Source of the DNA: an uncultured Clostridia bacterium
GTDB taxonomy: Bacteria; Bacillota; Clostridia; Christensenellales; Aristaeellaceae
Length of the DNA: 32,466 nucleotides
Assembly: GCA_946534455.1 (NCBI GenBank)
Contig: CAMNCR010000189.1
Location: forward strand, 1 to 32,466
Direction of reading: 5' to 3'
The position numbers were made by a program, and so were the translations under genes. Positions 21,025-28,970 of this stretch are shown here, piece after piece. Each line of letters begins with the position of its first letter. Position 1 is the stretch's first letter. Below the pieces are notes generated by a model. It searched no databases. It was not told the DNA's origin and saw only the letters and a list, made by a program, of their open reading frames with translations.

Positions 21025-23514
21025 TCAGGAAAGGGCCCGGTCGCAGATCAGCGCGGCGCAGATCAGACGGACGACGCTCTCATTCAGCTTTTCCTCCGTC
21101 AGATGGGGCAGCCTTCGCCGCTCCACCGCGTCGATGATCTCCTGAATATCGCTGTCCTTTCCGGGCATCACCAGGTCATTTCCGGCGGCGATGCACTTGG
21201 CGGCGCTGGAGCCCCCGCCGTTGGTGGTGGACCAGTCGGTCATGATATAACCGCGGAAGCCCCACTCCTTCCGGGCGACGGTCGTGCACAGATCCGCGCT
21301 GTTGGCGGAATGGACGCCGTTGATCCGGTTATAGGAGGTCATGATCGTCATCGGGCCGGCCGTCTTCACGGCCGTCTCGAAGCCCTTCAGATAGATTTCC
21401 CGCAGCGCACGCTCGGAGATCATCTCGTTCACGTGCATCCGGTTGTCCTCCTGATTGTTGCACGCAAAGTGCTTGATGGAAACGCCGACGCCCGGCTTCC
21501 GCTGCACGCCGCGGGTCATCGCGGCCGCCATCAGGCCGCTGAGAAGCGGATCCTCCGAATAGTATTCAAAGTTCCGGCCGCACAGGGGATTCCGGTGAAT
21601 GTTCATGCCCGGCGCCAGCCAGACCGCGATATGGAAGGCCCGCAGCTCCTCCGCGACCGCGGCGCCGACCTCCTCCACCAGGGCGACGTCGAAGCTCTGG
21701 GCCAGGAGCGTGCCGATGGGGATGGCGGTGGCATACTGATAACGCAGCTGAGCGCCCTCGTGGCGCACCTTTTTTTTGAAGAAACGGATTTCCAGCATTT
21801 CGAACCAGTCCCGCGGCTGCAGAATGTCGCCGGAGACGGGATCCACCTCATATTCCGGATTGATCCGGAGGCCGGCGGGGCCGTCCGCGAGAATCATGCC
21901 CGGAATGCCATGCTGGCTGAAGGCAACGGTTTCGCCCGCGGCGCCGGGCACCCGGGTCGCCTGGGAGCCGACGATTTCCCCGGCCATGGCGCTGCGCGCG
22001 CCCACCACGAGGCAGGCCTTGTCCCGCAGGGTCATTTTCGCCGCGATGTCCCGGGCCTGCTTTTCCGTCGCCGGATCCGGGGCGTAGCCGGGAACCGCGG
22101 CGGCCGGAGCGCTTCGGGCTTCAAGCGCGGCGGAGGTGATGCGGATCTCCTCCAGGGGGAACGCATATTCCTTCAGATCCAGATCCGGGTGCTCCGGAAC
22201 GATTTCCGCAAGCGCTTCCTTCAGCTCGCAGATGGGGGTCAGCTGCTCCAGATCGACGGTCTGATCCAGCCGCAGACACACGGCGGGCGTCAGCGCGCCG
22301 GCGTTTTCCCCGGCGAACACGCCGTAGGCTCCCGCCTGCAGGATCCAGGCGGAGCGGCCTTCATGATAGGAGGCGAGCTGGCGCAGATCAAAGGCCAGAT
22401 GCAGCGTCTCCTCTCCGGCGGGGGCCAGCAGTCCCGTCTTTCCAAAGGCGACGAGCCGTTTCTGCTCCGTTGCCAGCTCTCCGGAGGGGCAGGCGGCATA
22501 CAGCTGGACGACGTGCTTTCCGGCGCAGGCCCCGGTATTGCGAACCTTCACGCCGACTTCCAGCCGCGTTCCGCGCAGGGCGGCGGAGCAGACCTCCCCG
22601 GAAAAGGAGGTGTAGCTCAGCCCGTATCCGAAGGGATACCGGGGCCGGACGCCGAAGCTGTCGAAATAGCGATAGCCCACATAGATGCCCTCGGTGTAGA
22701 ATTCCTCGGTCAGGTTGCCGTTCCGGTGAGAGAAGGTGGCGGAGGAGGGATAATCCTCGTAGCGGAGGGCATAGGTATCCGTCAGACGGCCGCTGGGATT
22801 CACGCGGCCGGACAGAATGTCCGCCACGGCGGTCCCGCTCTCGCTGCCCGCCTGGGACATCAGCAGCAGCGCGTCCACCCGGCAGGTGTCCACGAAGGAG
22901 AGATCCATGATCCCGCCCACGTTCAGCAGCACCACCACCGGCAGGCCGAAGCCGCCCAGAATCCGGAGCTCTTCCTCCTCCCGGTCGCTGAGATAATAGT
23001 CGCCCTTCTCCGCGCGCCGGTCGGCGAATTCGCCGGAAACCCGCGTGATGACGTAAACCACCGCCTCGGCTTCCCGCACCGCTTCGGGCGGGATGGGAAG
23101 ATCCGGCAGGGCCGGGGTCAGGGTGGCGTGGGCGTGATACAGCTTCCGGGGATCCCGCTCCCCGCCCAGCTCCCGGTAGATGCGTTCCTTCCAGTCCTCC
23201 ACGCTTTCGGCATACGCCCGGTCATACTGATCCAGATAGGCCGTGTTGACCACCTGGAAGCCTGCTGCGCGCAGCCCCGCGTCCACGGTGACCGTGTTCC
23301 GGGAGTTGACATCTCCGCTGCCGGTGCCGCCCTTGATGGTATACCGGCTTCCGCGGCCGAAGAGCGCGAGCTTCATGCCGGGCCTGAGGGGCAGGATGCC
23401 GCTGTTTTCCAGGAGCACCATGCCTTCGGCTGCCGCCCTGGCGGACAGGCGGCGCAGATTGGTTTCCCGTTCGGTGATTTCGGGCGTGTCCTGCCCGGGG
23501 TACCATTTTTTCAT
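21025..23514 (-). CDS. GH3 beta-glucosidase-type enzyme with inverted domain order
   Basis: 829 residues, no signal peptide, so probably cytoplasmic. The GH3 C-terminal alpha/beta domain comes first (about 25-240, with EGMVLLENSGILPL, SGEFADR and SGRVNPSGRLTDT). A linker with YPFGYGLSYTSF (293-304) and a fibronectin-III-like domain (about 315-405) follow. The catalytic barrel is last (about 485-790). Barrel motifs: ILADGPAGLR, APGMNIHRNPLCGRNFEYYSEDP, VSIKHFACNNQE (678-689) and IMTDW with the predicted nucleophile Asp760. This reversed order is known from GH3 enzymes of rumen clostridia. Likely substrates are beta-glucosides or other oligosaccharide ends. It is 21 bp after the phosphodiesterase gene and probably co-transcribed. 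Only 15 bp separate it from the convergent TtcA-like gene, with no clear terminator. Confidence 0.94.
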   Translation of the reverse strand: MKKWYPGQDTPEITERETNLRRLSARAAAEGMVLLENSGILPLRPGMKLALFGRGSRYTIKGGTGSGDVNSRNTVTVDAGLRAAGFQVVNTAYLDQYDRAYAESVEDWKERIYRELGGERDPRKLYHAHATLTPALPDLPIPPEAVREAEAVVYVITRVSGEFADRRAEKGDYYLSDREEEELRILGGFGLPVVVLLNVGGIMDLSFVDTCRVDALLLMSQAGSESGTAVADILSGRVNPSGRLTDTYALRYEDYPSSATFSHRNGNLTEEFYTEGIYVGYRYFDSFGVRPRYPFGYGLSYTSFSGEVCSAALRGTRLEVGVKVRNTGACAGKHVVQLYAACPSGELATEQKRLVAFGKTGLLAPAGEETLHLAFDLRQLASYHEGRSAWILQAGAYGVFAGENAGALTPAVCLRLDQTVDLEQLTPICELKEALAEIVPEHPDLDLKEYAFPLEEIRITSAALEARSAPAAAVPGYAPDPATEKQARDIAAKMTLRDKACLVVGARSAMAGEIVGSQATRVPGAAGETVAFSQHGIPGMILADGPAGLRINPEYEVDPVSGDILQPRDWFEMLEIRFFKKKVRHEGAQLRYQYATAIPIGTLLAQSFDVALVEEVGAAVAEELRAFHIAVWLAPGMNIHRNPLCGRNFEYYSEDPLLSGLMAAAMTRGVQRKPGVGVSIKHFACNNQEDNRMHVNEMISERALREIYLKGFETAVKTAGPMTIMTSYNRINGVHSANSADLCTTVARKEWGFRGYIMTDWSTTNGGGSSAAKCIAAGNDLVMPGKDSDIQEIIDAVERRRLPHLTEEKLNESVVRLICAALICDRALS

Positions 23515-23535
23515 GGAATGCGTCCTCCGTTTTCT

Positions 23536-25356
23536 TCAGGGTTGATGGGCCGGTGATTCGCTGCCGGGCAGCCAGGTGCCGGGTTCAAAGGGCAGCATGT
23601 AGGCGTTGGCCTGCAGCCTGCGCTTTTCCGCGAGGGCGGGATTATCCTCATTTTTGCCGTTGCGGTAGCGGAAGCAGATCGCGTCCAGCGATTCGGGACG
23701 GTGGATGCCGAAGCCCTGCACCAGATCGCAGCCGATTTCCCGCAGGAAGGCGGCCTGGGCATCGGTCTCCATGCCCTCCGTCAGCGTATAAACGCCCATT
23801 TCATGGGCCAGCTGCACCATGGCGCGGAGAATTTTCCGGTTCGCTCCGCCGTGATCATCCAGATGGCTGAGCATCTCCTTATCGAACTTGACCAGATCCA
23901 CGTCCAGCCGGCTGAACACATTCAGGGAGGAATAGCCGCTGCCGAAGTCGTCCAGCCAGATGCCGTATCCCCGCCTGCGCAGCTCCCGGATCTGGGCATG
24001 GAAGGATTCCCTGCCGATGGCCATGTCCTGCTCCGTGATTTCCAGAATGAAGAAGCTTTTCCCGATGCCGTACCGGGCGATGTCAGCCTGCGCCAGGATC
24101 CGGTCCAGCTCGTCCGGCACGTTCAGATAGTCAAAATCCTGGGCGGAGAAGTTGACGGACACCGGCATCAGCGGAAGCCCGCACGCCACGCGCTGCTGAA
24201 CCTCCCGGCACACCTGTCCGAACATGTACAGATCCAGCTGATGGAGCAGGTGATACTTTTCCAGCGTGGGAATGAACTCGGCGGGGGAGATGATGCCGCG
24301 ATTGGGATCGATCCAGCGGGCCAGCGCCTCGAAGGCGGCGACCTTCTGGCTGCTGGCCCAGACGATCTTCTGATAATAGACGCGGATCCATTCCTTCTCC
24401 AGGGCGGTGGAGAAGTTTTCCACGATGTAGCGCTGATTCCAGTAGAGCTCATCCGCCTCCTGCGCGTAAAAGCGGCAGATTTCGTTCAGATCGGTGCCCA
24501 GGCGCTTCAGGGCGTGCTTGGCATGATCCACGGCCTTGGTGGTCAGAGAATCCTGCTCGTAAATATAGATGCCGGCCTGAATCCCCGTGGTATTGCCATA
24601 GGCGTTGGTCTTGATGGCTTCATTCACCTCGCGAATCCGCCGGACCAGCGATTCCCGGGAATCCAGCGGGCAGATGAGGATGAAATGGTCGTCCGCCCCG
24701 CGCATGACCAGCTCATGGGCAAAGGTTTCCCGCAGGCAGCGGGCGGTGAGCGTCAGCAGATCGTTTCCGCGGGAAAAGCCGTACTGATTGTTATAGGACT
24801 GCATGGAGTTGACATCCAGATACACCAGAACCGGGGTTTCCCCCCGCAGGCGGAGCGCATGCACGCGCTCATCGGCAAACTGGTGGAGGTAGTTGATGTT
24901 GGGCAGCCCGGTCAGCGGGTCGTTGTAAAACTGGTCCTTCTGAAAAAGCTTATACTTGTCGGACAGCAGGGAAATCATATCCTCGCTGTCCGTCACATCC
25001 AGATAGACCAGCACGCCCAGCTCTGCCCCATTCGGCATGTACTGCCACTGGCCCACGGCGTGAATATAATGATATCCGTCCGCGTGCAAGCAGCGGAACA
25101 GCAGATTGTAATCGCTTTTATGCTGGGCAAAGGCCTCTGTCGTGCGCACGACAACCCCCACGTCATCCGGATGCATGCGCTCGTAGCGGCTGGCATGCAG
25201 CCAGGAGCGCATGTTCTCCCGACTCATCTGAACCAGATTGCAGAAGCCATCCGAATAGAGGATGGGTACAATTTCCTCCTCGACCTGCTGATAGAAGACG
25301 ATGGGAACAGGGAGCGCTTCATAAGCCCTGCGGATCTCCTCGGGGAACGAATACAT
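23536..25356 (-). CDS. PAS-GGDEF(degenerate)-EAL cyclic-di-GMP phosphodiesterase
   Basis: 606 residues, no membrane segment. Residues about 10-125 form a PAS-like sensor (with MHPDDVGVV and a closing VLVYLDVTD). Residues 140-300 are a GGDEF domain whose catalytic motif is RGADDHF (219-225), so cyclase activity is unlikely. Residues 310-560 are an EAL domain with the metal and catalytic residues in place: EAL (343-345), Asn402, Glu439, DDFG (469-472), Lys490, Glu527 in TEGMET, and Gln547. It should therefore hydrolyse c-di-GMP to pGpG. The degenerate GGDEF may sense GTP. The start at 25356 has GAGGAG 8 nt upstream; an earlier TTG at 25386 lacks this. It is followed by the GH3 gene. Confidence 0.93.
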   Translation of the reverse strand: MYSFPEEIRRAYEALPVPIVFYQQVEEEIVPILYSDGFCNLVQMSRENMRSWLHASRYERMHPDDVGVVVRTTEAFAQHKSDYNLLFRCLHADGYHYIHAVGQWQYMPNGAELGVLVYLDVTDSEDMISLLSDKYKLFQKDQFYNDPLTGLPNINYLHQFADERVHALRLRGETPVLVYLDVNSMQSYNNQYGFSRGNDLLTLTARCLRETFAHELVMRGADDHFILICPLDSRESLVRRIREVNEAIKTNAYGNTTGIQAGIYIYEQDSLTTKAVDHAKHALKRLGTDLNEICRFYAQEADELYWNQRYIVENFSTALEKEWIRVYYQKIVWASSQKVAAFEALARWIDPNRGIISPAEFIPTLEKYHLLHQLDLYMFGQVCREVQQRVACGLPLMPVSVNFSAQDFDYLNVPDELDRILAQADIARYGIGKSFFILEITEQDMAIGRESFHAQIRELRRRGYGIWLDDFGSGYSSLNVFSRLDVDLVKFDKEMLSHLDDHGGANRKILRAMVQLAHEMGVYTLTEGMETDAQAAFLREIGCDLVQGFGIHRPESLDAICFRYRNGKNEDNPALAEKRRLQANAYMLPFEPGTWLPGSESPAHQP

Positions 25357-25406
25357 TTGGTTTTCTCCTCTCTGAATGAAAAGCATATCAGTCAGAAATC
25401 ACCCGT

Positions 25407-25435
25407 ATTGTAAACCAGGCGGGGGAGAAAAGCAA
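25407..25435 (-). promoter_or_regulatory. Promoter of the phosphodiesterase-GH3 operon
   Basis: Minus strand TTGCTT (25435-25430), 17-bp spacer, TACAAT (25412-25407). The predicted start near 25400 gives a leader of about 45 nt. Confidence 0.7.
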
Positions 25436-25505
25436 GATGAAACCCGGAAAAGGCAGGAGGAGGGAAACTGTCCGAAACGGCCTGCTTCGTACCAGAAAAA
25501 GACGC

Positions 25506-25534
25506 TTGACAAGGGTTGGGAAGGGGCATATGAT
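25506..25534 (+). promoter_or_regulatory. Promoter of the MATE exporter gene
   Basis: Perfect TTGACA (25506-25511), 17-bp spacer, TATGAT (25529-25534). The predicted start near 25541 gives a leader of about 110 nt. Confidence 0.8.
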
Positions 25535-25586
25535 GCCTGCGGCCCGGATTTCCCCGGCTTTCGGAGCGGCCGGAGGCGGGAAGCGG

Positions 25587-25623
25587 GCGGGCATCGGAAG
25601 AGAACGGACGGAGGGATGCCCGC
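25587..25623 (+). other. Hairpin in the MATE gene leader
   Basis: GCGGGCATC (25587-25595) pairs perfectly with GATGCCCGC (25615-25623). The 19-nt purine-rich loop contains GGACGGAGG. It lies 18 nt before the true SD (GGGAGG, 25641-25646). A near-copy of the 3' arm (GATGCCTGC, 25532-25540) overlaps the -10 box, so it is not transcribed. No known riboswitch class recognised. Confidence 0.45.
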
Positions 25624-25651
25624 GGGACCGGGCCGGAAACGGGAGGAACCT

Positions 25652-27088
25652 ATGTCGCGTACCATGACGCGTGATTTAACGGAAGGGAAACCGATGAAGC
25701 TGGTGGTTTCCTTTGCCTTGCCCCTGCTGTTCGGCATGTTGTTTCAGCAGTTTTACAGCTTCGTGGATACGGCCATCGTGGGCCGCTATCTGGGTGCGGA
25801 AAAGCTGGCCGCGGTCGGCGCCACCGGATCGGTGAACTTTCTGATCGTCGGCCTCTGCCTGGGGCTGTGCTCCGGGTTCGCCATTCCGATCGCCCAGGCC
25901 TTCGGCGCCCGGGACGAGGCGGAGGTTCGCCGGAACGTGTGGCATGCCGTCGTGCTCAGCGCGGGCATGAGCATCCTCTTTGCCGTCGCGGCGACGCTGC
26001 TGTGCAGGCCGCTGCTTCGGCTGATGAACACGCCGGAGGAGATCATCGCGGATTCGGCCCGGTATATCGGCATCATCTTCGCGGCCATTCCCTGCTGCGT
26101 GCTGTACAACATGGCCAGCGGCATTCTCCGCTCCCTGGGGGACAGCCGCACGCCGGTGCTCTTCCTGGTCCTGGCCTCGCTGATCAACATCGTGCTGGAT
26201 CTTTTCCTGATGCTGGTCTGCGGCATGGACGTGGCGGGCGCGGCCGTGGCGACGGTGATCAGCCAGCTGCTTTCCGGCATCGGCTGCGTCGTGGTCATGG
26301 TGCGCCGCTTCCCCATCCTGCGGCTGAGCGCGGAGGACCGGCGCTTCTCCTGGAAACGCGCGCGGGGCATGCTGGGCATCGGCCTGCCCATGGGGCTCCA
26401 GTTTTCCATCACGGCCATCGGCTCCGTCATGGTGCAGTGGTCGGTGAACGGGCTGGGCGTGGACGCGGTGGCCGCGGTCAGCGCCGCGGGCAAGATCAGC
26501 ATGTTCTATTGCTGCGTGTTTGACGCGCTGGCCTCCACCATGGCCACCTTCTCGGGCCAGAATATCGGCGCGCGCAAGCTGAACCGGGTGCGGGAGGGAC
26601 TGAACGCCGCGGGAAAGATCGGCGTGGTGTACTGCCTGCTGGCCTTCGGCACCGTGCTGCTCTTCGCCCGCCAGATGCTGAGCCTTTTTGTGGATCCGGG
26701 GGCCGCGCCGCAGGTGATGGAGCGGGCCGTTCAGTTTCTGCGGATCAACGCGGCGTTCTATATTCCGCTGCTGTACGTGAACATCGTGCGGCTGTGCATT
26801 CAGGGCATGGGGTACACCCGCGTGGCCATGTTTGCGGGTCTGTTTGAGATGGTGGCACGGACGGCGGTGGCGCTGCTGATCGTGCCGGTGTCCGGCTTTA
26901 CCGGCGCCTGCTTTGCCAATCCCGCTGCCTGGATCATGGCGGATCTCTTTCTGTTCCCCTGCTATTCTCATATCATGAAGACCCTGCCGGGCAGGCTGCT
27001 GCCGGGAGAGGAGCCCGGAACCGGGTCGGGGGACGAGGGGCGGAGGGACAGGCCCATTCATCTGCTTCGGAGTCGGAAAGCGGCATAA
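25652..27088 (+). CDS. MATE-family efflux transporter
   Basis: 478 residues, about twelve membrane helices in two similar halves. The start region LTEGKPMKLVVSFALPLLFGMLFQQFYSFVDTAIVGRYLG is the standard opening of NorM/DinF-type MATE proteins (P-x-x-x-G...Q..Y..VD..ivG). ANNMASGILRSLGDSRTP-like text occurs as YNMASGILRSLGDSRTPV. The second half begins at GIGLPMGLQFSITAIGSV. It exports drugs or metabolites in exchange for Na+ or H+; the substrate cannot be told from sequence. The start at 25652 is chosen for its GGGAGG SD 5-6 nt upstream. Upstream in-frame codons lie in the promoter. It has its own promoter, with a hairpin in the leader and a bidirectional terminator after the stop. Confidence 0.94.
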   Translation: MSRTMTRDLTEGKPMKLVVSFALPLLFGMLFQQFYSFVDTAIVGRYLGAEKLAAVGATGSVNFLIVGLCLGLCSGFAIPIAQAFGARDEAEVRRNVWHAVVLSAGMSILFAVAATLLCRPLLRLMNTPEEIIADSARYIGIIFAAIPCCVLYNMASGILRSLGDSRTPVLFLVLASLINIVLDLFLMLVCGMDVAGAAVATVISQLLSGIGCVVVMVRRFPILRLSAEDRRFSWKRARGMLGIGLPMGLQFSITAIGSVMVQWSVNGLGVDAVAAVSAAGKISMFYCCVFDALASTMATFSGQNIGARKLNRVREGLNAAGKIGVVYCLLAFGTVLLFARQMLSLFVDPGAAPQVMERAVQFLRINAAFYIPLLYVNIVRLCIQGMGYTRVAMFAGLFEMVARTAVALLIVPVSGFTGACFANPAAWIMADLFLFPCYSHIMKTLPGRLLPGEEPGTGSGDEGRRDRPIHLLRSRKAA

Positions 27089-27093
27089 CACAA

Positions 27094-27123
27094 AGAGGGG
27101 ATCGCGCGAGCGCGATCCCCTCT
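27094..27123. terminator. Bidirectional terminator between MATE and Hsp20 genes
   Basis: AGAGGGGATCGCGC (27094-27107) and GCGCGATCCCCTCT (27110-27123) are exact reverse complements; the real loop is about 4-6 nt. T-runs are weak on both sides (TGTTCATT plus, TTTGTGTT minus). It sits between convergent genes. Confidence 0.8.
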
Positions 27124-27133
27124 GTTCATTGGA

Positions 27134-27595
27134 TTACCCTTCAATCAGAATGGTTTTCTTTTCCTCCACCTTCTTTGCGTCCTGCTTCGGCAGGGTCAGA
27201 TGCAGCACACCGTCCTCAAAGCGGGCCTTGATATCCTCCTCCCGCACATGCTCCCCGACGTAGAAGCTCCGGGACATGGCGCCGGCGTACCGCTCCTGGC
27301 GGAGCATCTTGCCTTCCTTGTTCTCTTCATTCCGCTCCAGGGATTTCTGCGCGGAGATGGTCAGGTTGCCGTCGTGCAGCTCCAGATGCAGCTCATCCTT
27401 CTTGAAGCCGGGCAGATCCACATCCAGCTCGTAGCCGGTTTCGGTTTCCTTGACGTCCGTCTTCATCATGTGCTGCGCGTTCTTGCCGTACAGCGCCTGC
27501 TCAGGCTGCCAGAAGCCGCGGAAGAAATCACGGTCGAAGTTGTTAAACATATCCATCAGGTTTTCACTAAACAGCGTCGGAAGATAAGTACTCAT
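27134..27595 (-). CDS. Hsp20-family small heat-shock protein
   Basis: 153 residues. After an N-terminal arm with FNNFDRDFFRGFW comes an alpha-crystallin domain (about 45-145): MKTDVKETETGYELDVDLPGFKKDELHLELHDGNLTISAQK, and the closing GVLHLTLPK motif (AxxxnGvLxvxlPK type). A short tail contains KKTILIEG, whose I-L-I matches the I-x-I/V anchoring motif. It is an ATP-independent chaperone holding unfolded proteins, normally a large oligomer. The start at 27595 (MSTYLPTLF) has GGAGG (27607-27603) 8-9 nt upstream; a longer start at 27610 overlaps that SD. The promoter region carries repeated AGTCA motifs instead of a recognisable CIRCE element. Confidence 0.95.
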   Translation of the reverse strand: MSTYLPTLFSENLMDMFNNFDRDFFRGFWQPEQALYGKNAQHMMKTDVKETETGYELDVDLPGFKKDELHLELHDGNLTISAQKSLERNEENKEGKMLRQERYAGAMSRSFYVGEHVREEDIKARFEDGVLHLTLPKQDAKKVEEKKTILIEG

Positions 27596-27707
27596 ATTAC
27601 AGACCTCCATTCAGTCAAGGATTGTTTTATTTCGATGGGCGCTTCCCCGAGTCCGGTGAGGCTCCCGTGGTCTTTCGCACCGCCCCGCTCTCTCAAGCGC
27701 TGATTAT

Positions 27708-27735
27708 AGTATAGTCAAAAGTCAAAGAAAGTCAA
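27708..27735 (-). promoter_or_regulatory. Promoter of the Hsp20 gene
   Basis: Minus strand TTGACT (27735-27730), 16-bp spacer, TATACT (27713-27708). An overlapping TATAAT (27708-27703) could serve as -10 only with a long 21-bp spacer. The -35 and spacer lie inside the AGTCA repeat array. Confidence 0.65.
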
Positions 27736-27768
27736 AAAATAGAATAGTCAGAAAAGGTCAGATAGTCG
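27713..27768. repeat. Array of AGTCA direct repeats over the Hsp20 promoter
   Basis: AGTCA starts at 27713, 27720, 27730 and 27746, with variants GGTCA at 27756 and AGTCG at 27764; intervals are 7, 10, 16, 10 and 8 bp. All have the same orientation (TGACT on the gene's sense strand). One forms the -35 box. This looks like an operator array for a heat-shock or stress regulator. The 286-bp gap 27596-27881 otherwise holds only the promoter, an A/T-rich stretch and the terminator of the next operon. Confidence 0.5.
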
Positions 27769-27832
27769 GAATGCGATGCACTTTTCGGCTAAAAGCTCTG
27801 AAAATCATCAAAATTCTTCGTATTTCAAACAA

Positions 27833-27864
27833 AATAAAAAGCCGGGAGGCGAGGGCCTCCCGGC
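27833..27864 (-). terminator. Intrinsic terminator of the sugar importer operon
   Basis: Minus strand GCCGGGAGGC, loop CCTC, GCCTCCCGGC (27864-27841), followed by TTTTTATTTT (27840-27831). A perfect 10-bp GC-rich stem with a T-tract. Confidence 0.95.
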
Positions 27865-27881
27865 AGGGAAGGGACGGAGGA

Positions 27882-28970
27882 CTATTCCTTTCTGAACTTC
27901 AGCCAGGAGGGCAGGGTCAGCCTGCCCTTGCCGCGCCGGCTGAGCACGACGCTCTGCAGCATGATGAACAGCCCCAGCATGGCGCCGTTGGCCATTTCCT
28001 GCCACCAGGAGTCGTTCAGGGGGCTCAGGGCGATGATCTTCTGAATCGTAGCCAGGATCATGGCGCCGAAGAAGGTGCCGATCACATTGCCCACGCCGCC
28101 CGTCAGCAGGGTTCCGCCGATGATGGAGGCGGCGATGGCGTCCATCTCGCTGCGCATGGCGACGCTGGCGTTTCCGGCAGGCTTATGCATCAGGAAGACG
28201 AAGCCGGCCAGGCCGCTGAGCAGGCCGCTGAGCACATAGGACAGGAAACGGGTCCGCTTGACGTTGATGCCCAGGGTCAGGGCGCTGGCCTGATTGCCGC
28301 CGATGGCGTAGATGTTTCTGCCCAGGCGGGTGTAGCGCAGCATCAGATAGACCAGGAGCACGATCAGCACGGCCACAATCGCGCCGATTTCCAGCTTGGC
28401 GGGAATCAGGTTGCCGTTCTTGGCCGTGTAGCCCAGGAAGGGAATCTGCAGCTTGGTTTTGACCAGCTCAGTGAAGCTCTCATGGGCCACCTTGACCGGG
28501 TTGACGGAGAGGATGGTGGTCAGTCCCCGGGAGAGGAACATGCCGGCCAGCGTGACGATGAAGGGCTGGATTTCCAGGTAGCTGATCAGCGCGCCCTGCC
28601 CGATGCCGAAGAGCAGTCCGATGCCCAGCGCCAGCAGGAAGGTCAGCAGGATGCTGAGGGGTCCGCCGTCGCCCTGGGTGTTCAGGAACAGGGCGCAGGC
28701 CATGACGGTCAGCCCGATGACGCCGCCCACGCTGATATTGATGCCGCCGCCGATCATGACGATGGTCAGGGCGCAGGAGATGATGATCAGGGCCGCGTTG
28801 TCATTCAGCAGATCGAAGAGCTGCTGAGTCTTCAGGAAGCCGCCTCCCAGGAACAGCATGGCGGCCGCGTACATGAAAACGAAGATGCAGATGCTGATGG
28901 TCATCAGCAGCTGGGCGTCCGTGAGCGGTTCACGGCGACGGACGCTGCCGGAGGATTTCAGGACGGACAC
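27882..28970 (-). CDS. yjfF: Sugar ABC importer permease, YjfF-like (RbsC family)
   Basis: 362 residues, about nine to ten membrane helices. YjfF-like blocks: LNDNAALIIISCALTIVMIGGGINISVGGVIGL (55-87; the RbsC-type GGIDLSVG motif), LEIQPFIVTLAGMFLSRGL, RNIYAIGGNQASALTLGIN (217-235; EAA-like region) and ASIIGGTLLTGGVGNVIGTFFG (285-306). SWWQEMANG near the C-terminus is typical of YjfF rather than RbsC. It is a permease of a CUT2-type pentose/galactofuranose importer. The start is GTG at 28970, immediately after the TGA of the preceding permease gene, with AAGGAGGTG as SD. It is the last gene of the operon, followed by a strong terminator. Confidence 0.85.
   Translation of the reverse strand: MSVLKSSGSVRRREPLTDAQLLMTISICIFVFMYAAAMLFLGGGFLKTQQLFDLLNDNAALIIISCALTIVMIGGGINISVGGVIGLTVMACALFLNTQGDGGPLSILLTFLLALGIGLLFGIGQGALISYLEIQPFIVTLAGMFLSRGLTTILSVNPVKVAHESFTELVKTKLQIPFLGYTAKNGNLIPAKLEIGAIVAVLIVLLVYLMLRYTRLGRNIYAIGGNQASALTLGINVKRTRFLSYVLSGLLSGLAGFVFLMHKPAGNASVAMRSEMDAIAASIIGGTLLTGGVGNVIGTFFGAMILATIQKIIALSPLNDSWWQEMANGAMLGLFIMLQSVVLSRRGKGRLTLPSWLKFRKE

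Noticed and set aside
21103..23556. Plus-strand open frame (about 820 codons) opposite the GH3 gene
   Set aside because: Antisense shadow; the minus strand carries complete GH3 motifs.
23701..25413. Plus-strand open frame (570 codons) opposite the EAL gene
   Set aside because: Antisense shadow of the PAS-GGDEF-EAL gene; it also covers that gene's promoter.
27713..27768. AGTCA repeats as a CRISPR array or microsatellite
   Set aside because: Units are only 5 bp, the spacing varies, there are no spacer-like unique segments, and the array coincides with a promoter.
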